Shown here: positions 17,159 to 26,371 of the stretch, piece by piece
Layout: every line of letters starts with the position of its first letter
How positions within the stretch are numbered: the stretch's first letter is position 1
Source: SHLQ01 sp033344795
Lineage (GTDB): Bacteria; Actinomycetota; Acidimicrobiia; Acidimicrobiales; SHLQ01
Length of the DNA stretch: 64,000 nucleotides
NCBI GenBank assembly: GCA_033344795.1
Contig: JAWPMS010000001.1
Coordinates: forward strand, 4,526,001-4,590,000
Reading direction: 5' to 3'
The notes under the pieces: generated by a model
Database searches by the model: none
Seen by the model: the letters and a program-made list of their open reading frames with translations, nothing else
What the model was told of the DNA's origin: nothing
Program-made: the position numbers and the translations under genes

Positions 17159-17494
17159 CTATTCCGCAGGACCGGCCCGAGCCGACCAGCGGTCGAGGAT
17201 CATCGGCGCGAGACGGCCCCACGCCTGCGACAGCGTGGCCCCACCCACGCCCACGATCGCGACGAAAACAAGCACGGCTGCAACGACACCGAACAGCACA
17301 GCGAATCCGCCTTGCACGATGGCCGCCAACACCGCAAGCATCGGGTGGAGATCCGACTCGCCATCTGGAATGAACCGCTCATAGAAGTACGACAGCACCT
17401 GGCCAGCTGCGACATACCCGGCAAGCACGGAGATTCCGTACGCAACGACGTGGCCGGCGCGCAGGAAAGCGCCATGCCAGAACGATTTCGTCAC
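17159..17494 (-). CDS. Small membrane protein, unknown
   Basis: A 111-residue protein with about three hydrophobic segments (GHVVAYGISVLAGYVAAGQVL, LAVLAAIVQGGFAVLFGVVAAV continuing into VFVAIVGVG). No family is recognised. GTG start at 17494. It is convergent with the acylphosphatase gene and lies in line with, 30 bp after, the DUF1905 gene on the same strand. Confidence 0.5.
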   Translation of the reverse strand: MTKSFWHGAFLRAGHVVAYGISVLAGYVAAGQVLSYFYERFIPDGESDLHPMLAVLAAIVQGGFAVLFGVVAAVLVFVAIVGVGGATLSQAWGRLAPMILDRWSARAGPAE

Positions 17495-17524
17495 GACGCC
17501 AGTTTGTCAGATGGCCGGTTCGCT

Positions 17525-18010
17525 CTACGGCTTGTCTCGACCTACGAAGCGATCGTCGCCGACGAGGAAGCGGATCGCTCGCTCGACGTTGCGGTCGACC
17601 GCGGCCTCAGTCTTCAAGCTCGAGATGTATCGAATGATCTCCTTCTGCCTCGATGGGGTGAGTCCGGCGAACACCTCACTCGCCTGCGCGTTGTCCCGCA
17701 ATGCGGCGGCGAACTTGGGAGGCGTCTCGATCGTGCGATCGCTCGGGTCGTAGGCGACCTCAACGTCGAGTGCCTCGCCAATACGGCGCGGAGAATCGTG
17801 CAACATCTGCATGTTCACGTAGAGGCGCCAGGCACCACGGAATCTGACGAGAGTCTGCTGGTAGGGCTGACCGTTGATCGATCCCCGAATCGGAATCGGA
17901 CCCTTCTCGCGTCCTGCTACCTCGAACACATCCTCAAGCACTGTTTCGGGCACATCCACATACGGGTTGCCATCGATGATGTGCAGCTCAGCGCGAAAGC
18001 TCACGGTCAT
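17525..18010 (-). CDS. DUF1905 / YdeI-OmpD-associated family protein
   Basis: A 161-residue protein. The N-terminal 90 residues match the DUF1905 barrel (FRAELHI, then PIPIRGSINGQPYQQTLVRF, then G.WRLYVN). The C-terminal helical part (PPKFAAALRDNAQASEVFAGLTPS followed by RQKEIIRYI) is the YdeI-type 'bacteriocin-protection' tail. No enzymatic function is known. ATG 18010. Confidence 0.85.
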   Translation of the reverse strand: MTVSFRAELHIIDGNPYVDVPETVLEDVFEVAGREKGPIPIRGSINGQPYQQTLVRFRGAWRLYVNMQMLHDSPRRIGEALDVEVAYDPSDRTIETPPKFAAALRDNAQASEVFAGLTPSRQKEIIRYISSLKTEAAVDRNVERAIRFLVGDDRFVGRDKP

Positions 18011-18108
18011 TTCGGGGCGGGATTGCTTTGCTCATCGTTCCGACCCACTCATGTTCCAGACATTACTTCTCCCGGTTTACCGTCGGTGACGCGACTACCG
18101 TCGATGCC

Positions 18109-20685
18109 GTGCCGCGATTGCTGGAACGAGAGGACGCGTTAACGACAGCCGAGGGTGCGCTCGCCGCTGCCGCAGGCGGAAATGGGCAGGTCGTTCTGAT
18201 CTCCGGCGAAGCGGGAATCGGCAAGACGAGCTGCGTACGAGAGCTGCTCGACCGCCATGAGCGAGACGCACGATTCTTCCTCGGAGGCTGCGACGAGCTC
18301 GGTACGCCTCGTCCGTATGGGCCACTGTTCGATCTTGTTCGCCATGGAGCGAACGCGCTTGGCGACGCGCTCGACGCTGGCGGAGACATAGGCACGGTTC
18401 TCGAGGCCTTACTCGACGATCTGACGTCGGCCACCACTCCGGCGGTCGTGCTCGTGGAAGATGTGCATTGGATCGACAGCGCCTCGCTCGATGTGCTCAC
18501 GATGCTCAGCCGTCGCATCACCGACCTCCCCGCCACCCTCGTGCTCACCTACCGCGAACTCGAGCGAAGCCACATCGCGTTCGGCCTGTTGGGATCCGCA
18601 CCGCCCGGACGGACGCAACGAATCAAACTGTCGCCCCTCAGCCCGACCGCCGTCGCTGAGCTCGCGGGCCGATCGATCGACGAGCACAGCGACCTGTACG
18701 AAGCCACCGGCGGGAACCCCTTCTACGTGTCCGAGCTGCTCGCTGCGCGCGGCGAAGGCGTGCCGGCAACCATTTCAGACGCCGTGCTCGCCCGAACGTC
18801 AGGCCTCGACGCCGAAACACGAAATCTGCTCGATCTGCTCTCGGTCATCCCGGGTCGCATGACCCACGACTTCCTCGACGAGCTCGATCCGACCTGGACC
18901 CAACATGCCGAGTCAGCCGCCGAGCACGGTCTTCTCGACGTCGCCGACCAAGTGACGTTTCGGCATGCGTTGACCCGCAAGGCGATCGAACAATCGCTGT
19001 CGGCAATTCAACGTCGTCGACTCAATCGGCAGGTGCTCGAGGTGCTCGTCGAGCGGGATGCTCCCCTCGCCGAGATGGTTCACCACGCGCATGCGGCGGG
19101 AGCGGCGAACGACGTCGTTCAATACGCGCCGGCAGCAGCGAGGGAGGCCGTGGCCGCCACCGCACATCGCCAGGCAATCTCACACTTCCTACTGGCGTTG
19201 GCGCACGAGGATCGTTACAGCCTTGAAGAACGAGCAGATCTGCACGACGAGCTCTCACGCGAATACTGGTTTGCGGGCGAACAAGTGTCTGCACTGTCGG
19301 AGGCGCAAACCGCGATCTCGCTGTGCGAGGAAGCCGACGACCACGTGCGACTGGGCAGGGTCCTGCGTTCCGCCGCAAATCTCAGCGAGTGGAACGGTGA
19401 CTTCGACGGTTACCGAACGCTGCGCGCCCGAGCGGTCGAAGTGCTCGAACCTCTCGGGCCGAGTGCAGACCTTGCGATGTTGTACGGCGATCTGACGATC
19501 GATCAGGCCTTCCGGCTGCAGATCGACTCTGCCGAAGCGCTCGCGGCACGGGCCATCGAGGTCGCGGACGCTGTGGGTGATGCCGACGCCCGGGCGATCG
19601 CGTACGTGTCAGCTGCGTACCCCGCGCATTGGGCGCGCAACGATGAGACCCTCTGGCGCACCGCGATCGAAGCTGGAGCCGCATCGCTCGAGGCGACCGT
19701 CGTCGCCTTTGCGAACCGGGCCTTCTGCTCCCTCGAATGGATGCAGGACGAATCGGCTGCCTCTCAGATCGAAGAGGCCATGCACATCACCGAGAAACAC
19801 GAGGCCAGCGCGGCGGCGGCGTTCGTGCGTGTTTATCGCGCGCGGCTTTCGCTCAAGCAGGGCGAGTGGTCTGCGGCCGACGCTGACCTCGCCGCTTGCC
19901 GTTCGTTGGTCGACGTCGAGACGACAGGTCCGCTCCTCGTTACCGAATACAACTATGTCGCGGGACGCTTGGCCGCACGTCGAGGCGACCTCGACGCAAC
20001 CGAGCTCCTCAACGCCGGATGGCACGCGATCAAGCCGCTCGATCAGGTGGCGCGGTTCATCCAGCTCGCGGTGGCGCAGGCGGAGCTCGGCGAGCTCTCG
20101 GGTGACGTGACCCGCGCGATAGGACATCTCGAAGACTGCACCCCTGTCCTTGCTGACCCGACGTGGCCGTGGAGTGCTGAGGTTGCGTACTGGCTGTGGC
20201 GTGCCGGGGCATGGAATCGGCCCGTACCGCCGACCGACCATCCTCGTCATCTGGCGATGCGAGGCGAGTGGATTGCGTCGGCCGAACAGTGGGGGCAGCA
20301 CAACCGCCCCTACGAACGAGCCGAGGCACTCATCCACTCAGGCGACGTGGCGCGCAGACTCGAGGGGTTGGCGATCCTCGACGCCCTTGGTGCGGTGCCA
20401 CTGGCGTCTGCGACGAGGAAAGCGCTGCGCGAAGACGGTGTCGAGCGAGTGCCGCGAGGTCCCAACCGGGCCACACGCGACAATCTGGCAGGCCTCACGG
20501 CCCGCCAGATCGACGTACTCGCGCTCGTCGGCGAAGGATTGACCAACGCCGAGATTGCCGAGCGACTCTTTGTCTCGGTTCGAACCGTCGACACGCACGT
20601 TGGTGCAATTCTTCAGCGCCTCGGCGCCGAGACCCGCCGTGACGCTACGCGACAGGCTCGGGAGCTCGGGATCCTCGAGACGTGA
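18109..20685 (+). CDS. Large ATPase-type LuxR-family transcriptional regulator
   Basis: About 858 residues. The N-terminal AAA/STAND module has Walker A GEAGIGKT (33-40) and Walker B VVLVEDVHWID. A long helical TPR-like middle follows, and the C-terminus is a LuxR helix-turn-helix (LTARQIDVLALVGEGLTNAE from about 797). This is the LAL/MalT-like architecture, in which ATP and an inducer promote DNA binding. The start is uncertain; GTG 18109 gives the natural start just before the first conserved block (LLEREDAL). The last 41 bp overlap the convergent methyltransferase gene. Confidence 0.88.
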   Translation: MPRLLEREDALTTAEGALAAAAGGNGQVVLISGEAGIGKTSCVRELLDRHERDARFFLGGCDELGTPRPYGPLFDLVRHGANALGDALDAGGDIGTVLEALLDDLTSATTPAVVLVEDVHWIDSASLDVLTMLSRRITDLPATLVLTYRELERSHIAFGLLGSAPPGRTQRIKLSPLSPTAVAELAGRSIDEHSDLYEATGGNPFYVSELLAARGEGVPATISDAVLARTSGLDAETRNLLDLLSVIPGRMTHDFLDELDPTWTQHAESAAEHGLLDVADQVTFRHALTRKAIEQSLSAIQRRRLNRQVLEVLVERDAPLAEMVHHAHAAGAANDVVQYAPAAAREAVAATAHRQAISHFLLALAHEDRYSLEERADLHDELSREYWFAGEQVSALSEAQTAISLCEEADDHVRLGRVLRSAANLSEWNGDFDGYRTLRARAVEVLEPLGPSADLAMLYGDLTIDQAFRLQIDSAEALAARAIEVADAVGDADARAIAYVSAAYPAHWARNDETLWRTAIEAGAASLEATVVAFANRAFCSLEWMQDESAASQIEEAMHITEKHEASAAAAFVRVYRARLSLKQGEWSAADADLAACRSLVDVETTGPLLVTEYNYVAGRLAARRGDLDATELLNAGWHAIKPLDQVARFIQLAVAQAELGELSGDVTRAIGHLEDCTPVLADPTWPWSAEVAYWLWRAGAWNRPVPPTDHPRHLAMRGEWIASAEQWGQHNRPYERAEALIHSGDVARRLEGLAILDALGAVPLASATRKALREDGVERVPRGPNRATRDNLAGLTARQIDVLALVGEGLTNAEIAERLFVSVRTVDTHVGAILQRLGAETRRDATRQARELGILET

Positions 20686-21616
20686 TCGCCGAGCCGATCG
20701 CATCGACGTGGCGATGATCGGTTCCGCAGCACCCACCCATCACCCGAAGGTTGGGCAGAAGTCGCTGGAGCTCGAGGTAACGCTGGCCAAGATCGACTGG
20801 ATCTCCGTCATCGAGCTCGGTTGCCTCGTCGAGTTCGGCATGACTCGCCGTTGACGCGTTGGCCCGAACTGCACCAATCCGGCTTATCCAATCACCGCCC
20901 ACCTCGAGCACTCCAGCGAAGTGTGTCGGGTGTGCGCAGTTGATCATGAAGTACACGGCTGCTGCGTTCGTCGCTCCATCGATGCGTTCGATCGCCTCCC
21001 CAAGCGGCGTGCCGTCAGGCAGCCGCCCGTCGGTCTCCACCGTGAGTCCAACGACGACAGGCATGTGCGCGGCGACCGCAGCAAGCACGATGCCGGTGGC
21101 CTCTTCGACGTTCGTGATGGTGAACGCCGTGACGAGATCCGCTTCGGTTTCTGCGAAGGTTCGGATCTGCACGGCGTGATAGGCCTCGGCCTCCGACGTC
21201 GACATGATTTCGCCCGGGTCGTAGCCGTCACCACGAGGACCGACGACGCCGGAGATCACGATGGGCTTGTCACTCTCGGCCCGAGACCGCATCTCGGCGA
21301 GCTCGTCGACGGCCACACGATTCAAGCGGTCGAGCGCTGCGGCATCGTGACCGAGCACCGTTCCCCAATCGGCGTTGGCCCGCCACGTTGCCGTCTCGAG
21401 CACGAATCCGGTGCCGTGGTCAGCGGCGCTCGCCAGATAGGGGGCGAAATAGTTGGCGATGGCCTCGCGTCCCTCCGCGCTTTCGAGCAGAACGTACGAC
21501 GCGAAGTGTGGGAGGTCGAGTCCGTCGTGGAAGATCATCGTCGTCTCCATGCCTCCGTCGGTGAGATAGAGGTCGGTTCCCTCGAGCTGGGGAAGGTTGT
21601 CTCGGTACTGAGCCAT
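20645..21616 (-). CDS. Homocysteine S-methyltransferase family protein
   Basis: A 323-residue cobalamin-independent methyltransferase. It has YLTDGGMETTMIF at the N-terminus, ETATWRAN, the first zinc Cys in INCAHPTHF and the paired zinc cysteines in MGGCCGTDHRH. Members move a methyl group from betaine, S-methylmethionine or a related donor to homocysteine. The donor cannot be told from sequence. AAGGA precedes ATG 21616. Confidence 0.88.
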   Translation of the reverse strand: MAQYRDNLPQLEGTDLYLTDGGMETTMIFHDGLDLPHFASYVLLESAEGREAIANYFAPYLASAADHGTGFVLETATWRANADWGTVLGHDAAALDRLNRVAVDELAEMRSRAESDKPIVISGVVGPRGDGYDPGEIMSTSEAEAYHAVQIRTFAETEADLVTAFTITNVEEATGIVLAAVAAHMPVVVGLTVETDGRLPDGTPLGEAIERIDGATNAAAVYFMINCAHPTHFAGVLEVGGDWISRIGAVRANASTASHAELDEATELDDGDPVDLGQRYLELQRLLPNLRVMGGCCGTDHRHVDAIGSAITSRGSRAPEPVA

Positions 21617-21782
21617 GATGTTGTCCTTTCGGTCTGTGTATCGATGACTCTGCGCCATTCGGTGCTCGGGCACATCCGGAACTCCTACGTAGTTTCGAAT
21701 CGCGGGTACCGAGATCTCGGTATCCGCCGCCACGTGAGCCGGTTTACTCAACACGACGTCCGAAATCGTCGATAATCAGAGA

Positions 21783-22217
21783 ATGGAATTGCTCGATATC
21801 AACGGAGTTGGGCCGGCCACCGCCGAACTGTTGACCGAAGCGGGGTTGGCCACGGTGACCTCGGTCGCCGACGCAGACGCAGAAACGCTGGCGAACATCC
21901 GAGGAATCGGGCAAGTGAGCGCTGCGTCGATCAAGGCAGACGCAGCTCGACTGCTCGGCACGGATGTATCGGAGCCTGCCGAAGACGGCAGTGGCGCGGC
22001 CGAAGATGTCAGCACGCCAGAATCGAAGCACGAGCGCCGGGTGAAAGACCTGCGCAAGCGAGCCAAAAAGCTTCAAAAACAAGCCAAAAGCCAGGCGGCG
22101 AAAGCCAAGGCGGCAAGCTCAAAAAAGAAGCGCAAACGGCTCAAGAACAAGGCGGCCCAGCTCGACGCAGCGGCCAAGAAAGCTCGTCGCAAAGCCAAGA
22201 AGCTGCTCGCCAAGTGA
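21783..22217 (+). CDS. Helix-hairpin-helix protein with a lysine/alanine-rich tail
   Basis: A 144-residue protein in two parts. Residues 1-60 hold two helix-hairpin-helix motifs (INGVGPATAELLTEAGL and IRGIGQVSAASIKADAARLL), the nonspecific DNA-binding fold. Residues about 80-144 are almost only Lys, Ala, Arg and Gln with KAKKL/KKARRKAKK patterns like histone H1 tails. A role in DNA compaction or nucleoid binding is inferred from this composition. It is divergent from the methyltransferase gene. Confidence 0.75.
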   Translation: MELLDINGVGPATAELLTEAGLATVTSVADADAETLANIRGIGQVSAASIKADAARLLGTDVSEPAEDGSGAAEDVSTPESKHERRVKDLRKRAKKLQKQAKSQAAKAKAASSKKKRKRLKNKAAQLDAAAKKARRKAKKLLAK

Positions 22218-22281
22218 CAGCAACAGACCCCTCACAGACGGCAACTAGCTCCAACGCTTGACGCGTCAGCTCACCTACCGA

Positions 22282-23502
22282 ATGGAGAGAATGAGGTCTA
22301 CATCCGCTCTCCTCGCCACAGCGCTGCTCATTGGGGCATGCGCTTCGCCTTCCGAGCCAGTTATCGAAGAGGCTGGATCGACTGCCGCGACGCTGCCTTC
22401 GCCTCAGACGACTCGGTCCACTGAAACGCCAGAATCTATGAGCTCTATCCAGGCTGAGCCTGTCACTGAAAGGTCGGCCGGGGCCGTTCTCAATGCACTC
22501 GCGTCGATCGAGGATGAATATGACGCAAAGACCGCCCACTCACTTGCTGAGCTTGTCGACCTGCCCACGTTCGGCGCCATAGAGACCAACACCGGATACG
22601 TGGGAATCGGGGCGCACTCGACTCACGGAGAGCCACGGCTCGTAGAGAGCGACGACGGACTTACGTGGCACGGTCGCACTGAACTCGACGGTTTGCCGGC
22701 AGGAGCACGAGGCCCCTTCGTCCTCACTCGATTGGAGGGCGAAATGATATTGTACGGGTTCGCCAATCACCGCAGCGATGAGACCCGCTCAAGGACCTTT
22801 CTGGCAGTGTCATCAGACGGAGCGTCGTGGCGCGACCTCGACGTCGATATCACCTTGACGATGGATCGGAATGGTCCGCGTCAAACCTTCGTAGCTGCTG
22901 CCGACGGATCGATCGCTGCCTTTGCTGGCCCTCTTGCTGATCCGACCGAGGATGCCGCGTACGCCGCGTATGCCTACCGTCCCGGCGCAGAATTGCCTTT
23001 TCTACTAAAGAGCACATCACGCGAGCTCGTCACGGCCGTCAGAGCCCTCGAAGACGATGTGCTCTCCTACTGGATTACAGACGCAGACCAGGCGAGGGTT
23101 GAGCGCGTCAGCGACGGAACCGTTAGCGACTATGTGGGCGAGTTACCGACTTCCGTGAGCGGCAACCTTCTCCATCGACAAAGCGGCCAATACACGATCA
23201 GCTCGGACGGTGGCGCAAACTACTTTCCCGTCGAAGGGCCCGACACTCTCACTTGGTTACAGGGGACGTTCACACAATACGGGGCTGTGGGTGTCGCACA
23301 GTCGGTGGGAAGCGATGCTGCGCACTTCGAAGCGAGTGAGGGTGGCGAGGCGTGGCACCACGTGGTACTGCCACCGACTACTCACATGATCAGGCCGGTA
23401 TCTATTGGTCCTCGCGGAATCCTCCTCTTGATCACGCTCTCGAAAGGCGTTGGCGATCTCGTTGCGTCCATCCCATGGACCGCCCTCGCCGCGTCAGGTT
23501 GA
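22282..23502 (+). CDS. Secreted lipoprotein, possible beta-propeller, unknown function
   Basis: A 406-residue lipoprotein with the lipobox LIGAC (Cys about residue 20) and a disordered Ser/Thr-rich linker. The rest has repeated strands of the kind ESDDGLTWHGR, VSSDGASWRDLDV, ISSDGGANYF and EASEGGEAWHHV. These 'S-x-D-G-x-x-W' repeats are Asp-box/BNR-like and point to a beta-propeller. No catalytic residues are assigned. A second ATG at 22291 is also possible. Confidence 0.65.
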   Translation: MERMRSTSALLATALLIGACASPSEPVIEEAGSTAATLPSPQTTRSTETPESMSSIQAEPVTERSAGAVLNALASIEDEYDAKTAHSLAELVDLPTFGAIETNTGYVGIGAHSTHGEPRLVESDDGLTWHGRTELDGLPAGARGPFVLTRLEGEMILYGFANHRSDETRSRTFLAVSSDGASWRDLDVDITLTMDRNGPRQTFVAAADGSIAAFAGPLADPTEDAAYAAYAYRPGAELPFLLKSTSRELVTAVRALEDDVLSYWITDADQARVERVSDGTVSDYVGELPTSVSGNLLHRQSGQYTISSDGGANYFPVEGPDTLTWLQGTFTQYGAVGVAQSVGSDAAHFEASEGGEAWHHVVLPPTTHMIRPVSIGPRGILLLITLSKGVGDLVASIPWTALAASG

Positions 23503-23545
23503 ACCAGGGGCCCACGAGACTCACACGCTCTTCTCCGTGGCGTAT

Positions 23546-24244
23546 TCAGCCCTCGAGAATTTTCAAGACCTGGTCACTCGGCATTACCCAGGCAATCGAC
23601 CGGGCCATCAGCTCGAGGGCCATCTCGTGACTGTCCTCGCCGCGCATGCTCGCAACACAATCTGACAGCACGACCGGCGTGTACCCGAGGTTCGCTGCGG
23701 TGAACGTGGTCGAGTAGACACATGTATCGGTATTGATGCCGCTCAGCAGCACGTTCTTCGCCTTGTACGTGCGCAGCAGCAAGAACTCAAGATCGGTCCC
23801 GCTGAAACTGTCGAGACTCTTCTTCGTGGTCACGTGCACGTCGCTCGGCTCGACCAGCATCGCCGGAACCTCGGACTCTGGAGAGCCGACCACCCGATCA
23901 CCACGCGTTCGGGTAGGCAGATGTGGCGCCTGCGATGCGTTCAGATCTCGGCCCACGATGTTGTACGCGAGCCCTCCGGTGTGAATACCAGCGTCGAGTT
24001 CTTCTTGGCGACGCGTGACGTACGCATGGATCACCGGAATCCCCATCGCTCGACACCTGTCGAGGAACATCTTCGAAGACGACAACACCCGATCAGCGGC
24101 CTCTTGCTCGACCACAGCCTGGCCGACCGATGCGTCGAGATACTCCCGCTGCATGTCGACCGTGAGAGCGACGGTCTCCGATGGGTCGAGGCTGAGCGCC
24201 TCATTCATCGTCTGCTTGAAGCTCGACGTGTCACGAATTTCCAT
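23546..24244 (-). CDS. Isochorismatase-family cysteine hydrolase
   Basis: A 232-residue hydrolase. The family triad is present: Asp in LTVDMQREYLD, Lys in TTKKSLDSF and the nucleophile Cys in SGINTDTCVYSTTFTAANLGY. Relatives include N-carbamoylsarcosine amidase, ureidoacrylate hydrolase and nicotinamidase-like enzymes, so an amide or carbamoyl C-N bond is the likely target. It is the last gene of a four-gene minus-strand run (27262 to 23546) with three NAD(P)-dependent oxidoreductases. Confidence 0.85.
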   Translation of the reverse strand: MEIRDTSSFKQTMNEALSLDPSETVALTVDMQREYLDASVGQAVVEQEAADRVLSSSKMFLDRCRAMGIPVIHAYVTRRQEELDAGIHTGGLAYNIVGRDLNASQAPHLPTRTRGDRVVGSPESEVPAMLVEPSDVHVTTKKSLDSFSGTDLEFLLLRTYKAKNVLLSGINTDTCVYSTTFTAANLGYTPVVLSDCVASMRGEDSHEMALELMARSIAWVMPSDQVLKILEG

Positions 24245-24278
24245 TGGGCCCTCTTTCGATCGTGCGCCTTGGGCCAAC

Positions 24279-25301
24279 TTAGCCCGCCAGCTCCATCGCC
24301 AACCTGAGATTCGCTGGGTCTGGTTCGAGCTCGCCGGAATGAATCCGTCTCGTCACTTCGACCATCGCCGCGTTCGCTGGCGCACTCATGCCTCGTTTGA
24401 CACTCTCCTCGACGATCAAACCATTGATCCCGTCGACTTCGCTCAGCCGACCCTTCAGGTGATCTTGCAGGGTCGTGTTGGCTCCCCGTTTCGGGCCGAT
24501 ATCTCGGTTGAGTTTGTCGATGAACTTCTGCAATAGCTCGTCCGACGCTCCGAGATCCTCGAGCTCGAGACCGAACAGAGGCACCACCGGATGCCCAAGC
24601 GCCTCCCCAACCGCGAGCGACTCATGGCCAAGCCGCATCATCAACTCGCGCATCGCCACCGGCTGTTCGTCGGCAAGGTCGCCACCGACCATCGCCATCG
24701 TGCCGAGCGTCATCGAGTTGACGACCAGCTTCATGAACTTCGCCGCGAGGATGTCGTCTACGAAATCGACCGTGCCCGCATGCTCGAGCACGGCCGCCAC
24801 CTCGACCTCCCTGCCCTCGGTCGAAGGATCGAAACTCCCGAGGCCAAACCAGGTGCGCTCGGGCGCCGTGTTTCGTTTGATCTCGGCGGGCGTAAAACAA
24901 TACGAGGACAACTCGGCAACACAGCCGAGCGTTCGCGACGCTCCGACCACATCGGCGATCGTGCCAGCGGTCATGCCGTTCTGCACACCGATCAGGAACC
25001 CATCGTCGGCCAGGTAGGGCTTGATCAACTCGGCATGCCAACGCGTGTCGTAGGCCTTGGACAACAAGAACACGACATCGAACACCTGGTTCATCGACGC
25101 GAGCTCACACAGGTGATGGGCCCGAACGTCCGCGTGGATCTCGCCTTCACGCAGCGTGATGTGCAATCCGTTGGCCCGCATCGCCTCGACGTGTGCGGGC
25201 CACTGATCGATGAGCACGACGTCGAGCCCAGCGTTCGTGAGATCGGCGGCGATGCAACTGCCGTTGGCGCCCGTACCGAGCACCGCGATCTTCTTGTCCA
25301 T
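24279..25301 (-). CDS. Ketopantoate reductase (ApbA/PanE)-like oxidoreductase, copy 1
   Basis: A 340-residue protein with the N-terminal Rossmann motif AVLGTGANGSCIAADL, the family block VVFLLSKAYDTR, then QNGMTAG and the C-terminal Lys/Asn helix AKFMKLVVNSMT with the catalytic Lys in KFMKL. It is longer than classic PanE (about 300). A neighbouring paralogue and the catabolic context suggest a role other than pantothenate synthesis, on a 2-keto acid or related hydroxyacid. GGAGAGAG precedes ATG 25301. Confidence 0.82.
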   Translation of the reverse strand: MDKKIAVLGTGANGSCIAADLTNAGLDVVLIDQWPAHVEAMRANGLHITLREGEIHADVRAHHLCELASMNQVFDVVFLLSKAYDTRWHAELIKPYLADDGFLIGVQNGMTAGTIADVVGASRTLGCVAELSSYCFTPAEIKRNTAPERTWFGLGSFDPSTEGREVEVAAVLEHAGTVDFVDDILAAKFMKLVVNSMTLGTMAMVGGDLADEQPVAMRELMMRLGHESLAVGEALGHPVVPLFGLELEDLGASDELLQKFIDKLNRDIGPKRGANTTLQDHLKGRLSEVDGINGLIVEESVKRGMSAPANAAMVEVTRRIHSGELEPDPANLRLAMELAG

Positions 25302-25310
25302 GCTCTCTCC

Positions 25311-26348
25311 TTACACGCTCTCCGGGGCAAGCTCCGCGAGAAGTACCTCGAGGTTGGAGCGGCCTCGATCGCGTTCGCCCCGTTCGATCTCCATCGCCAG
25401 CTTGATCATCGCTTCATTGACGGGCGCGGCACCTGTGGGCAGCGCCGCCACGACCGGCCCATGAATCTCGTTCACCTCGCTGTGCCGACCTCGAATCCAA
25501 TCCTGCAGCACGGTCGAGCGAGTCGTTTCGAGGACGAAGTCATCCATGAGCTTCTCGAGCAGGGTGATCACATACTGATGGGGCCGCGCCCGATCGATGT
25601 CGTCCAAACCAAAGATGGGGACGATCTCATGGCCCGCGGCAAGACCGGCGTCGATCGCTTCGTTTCCCGCCCTGATCATCAGCTCGCGCATCTGCGGGAC
25701 CTGCGACGCGCCCGGGATCGACATGTCCAACACGGCCGACGGCACCAGCTCGACCGCGTTGATCACGAGCTTCATCCACTTCGCCGAACGGATGTCGTAC
25801 ACGACCTCGACCTCGCCGACATGGCGCATGAGATCAGCAACTTCGAGCAATCTCGGGGTGACCTCTCCGTCATCGGTGCCCACACCGAACCACGAACGAG
25901 CGTGCGGCGACTGCCGCTCGACAAACCCCGGTTCGAGCATCGTCGACGAAACCTCGATGACCGATCCGATCGAGCGGTCAGCACCCATGATGTCGATGAT
26001 GTCGTCGAAGGTCATTCCATTTTGCACCCCAACCACAACACCGTCGTCGGCGACGTGCGGCTTGATCAGCTCGCACCCCCAACGCGTGTCGTAGGCCTTG
26101 AGCAGCAGAAACACGATGTCGAACGGCTCGGTGAGCGTCGCGACATCACACAGGTGCAGCATGTTGTCGACCTGCGTGACGACCGTGCCCTCCTCCTCGA
26201 TGTCGATCGTGATGCCGTCGGCACGAATCTTCTCGACGTGCTCAGGCCATTGCTCGATGCACGTCACATCGTGGCCAGCCAAGATCAGGTCCGAAGCAAA
26301 TACCGAGCCGTTGGCTCCCGTGCCGAGAATGGCGATTCGAGGTCCCAT
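25311..26348 (-). CDS. Ketopantoate reductase (ApbA/PanE)-like oxidoreductase, copy 2
   Basis: A 345-residue paralogue of the preceding gene. The two share AILGTGANGS, the QWPxHVEx(I/M)RA block, FLLxKAYDTRW, ELIKPxxADDG and QNGMT, and the second helix SAKWMKLVINAVE holds the catalytic Lys. The identity is high enough to suggest tandem duplication. They may work as a heteromer or on related substrates (inference). 10 bp separate the genes. Confidence 0.82.
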   Translation of the reverse strand: MGPRIAILGTGANGSVFASDLILAGHDVTCIEQWPEHVEKIRADGITIDIEEEGTVVTQVDNMLHLCDVATLTEPFDIVFLLLKAYDTRWGCELIKPHVADDGVVVGVQNGMTFDDIIDIMGADRSIGSVIEVSSTMLEPGFVERQSPHARSWFGVGTDDGEVTPRLLEVADLMRHVGEVEVVYDIRSAKWMKLVINAVELVPSAVLDMSIPGASQVPQMRELMIRAGNEAIDAGLAAGHEIVPIFGLDDIDRARPHQYVITLLEKLMDDFVLETTRSTVLQDWIRGRHSEVNEIHGPVVAALPTGAAPVNEAMIKLAMEIERGERDRGRSNLEVLLAELAPESV

Positions 26349-26371
26349 TTGTGCCCTGGGTTTCAGCGTCG

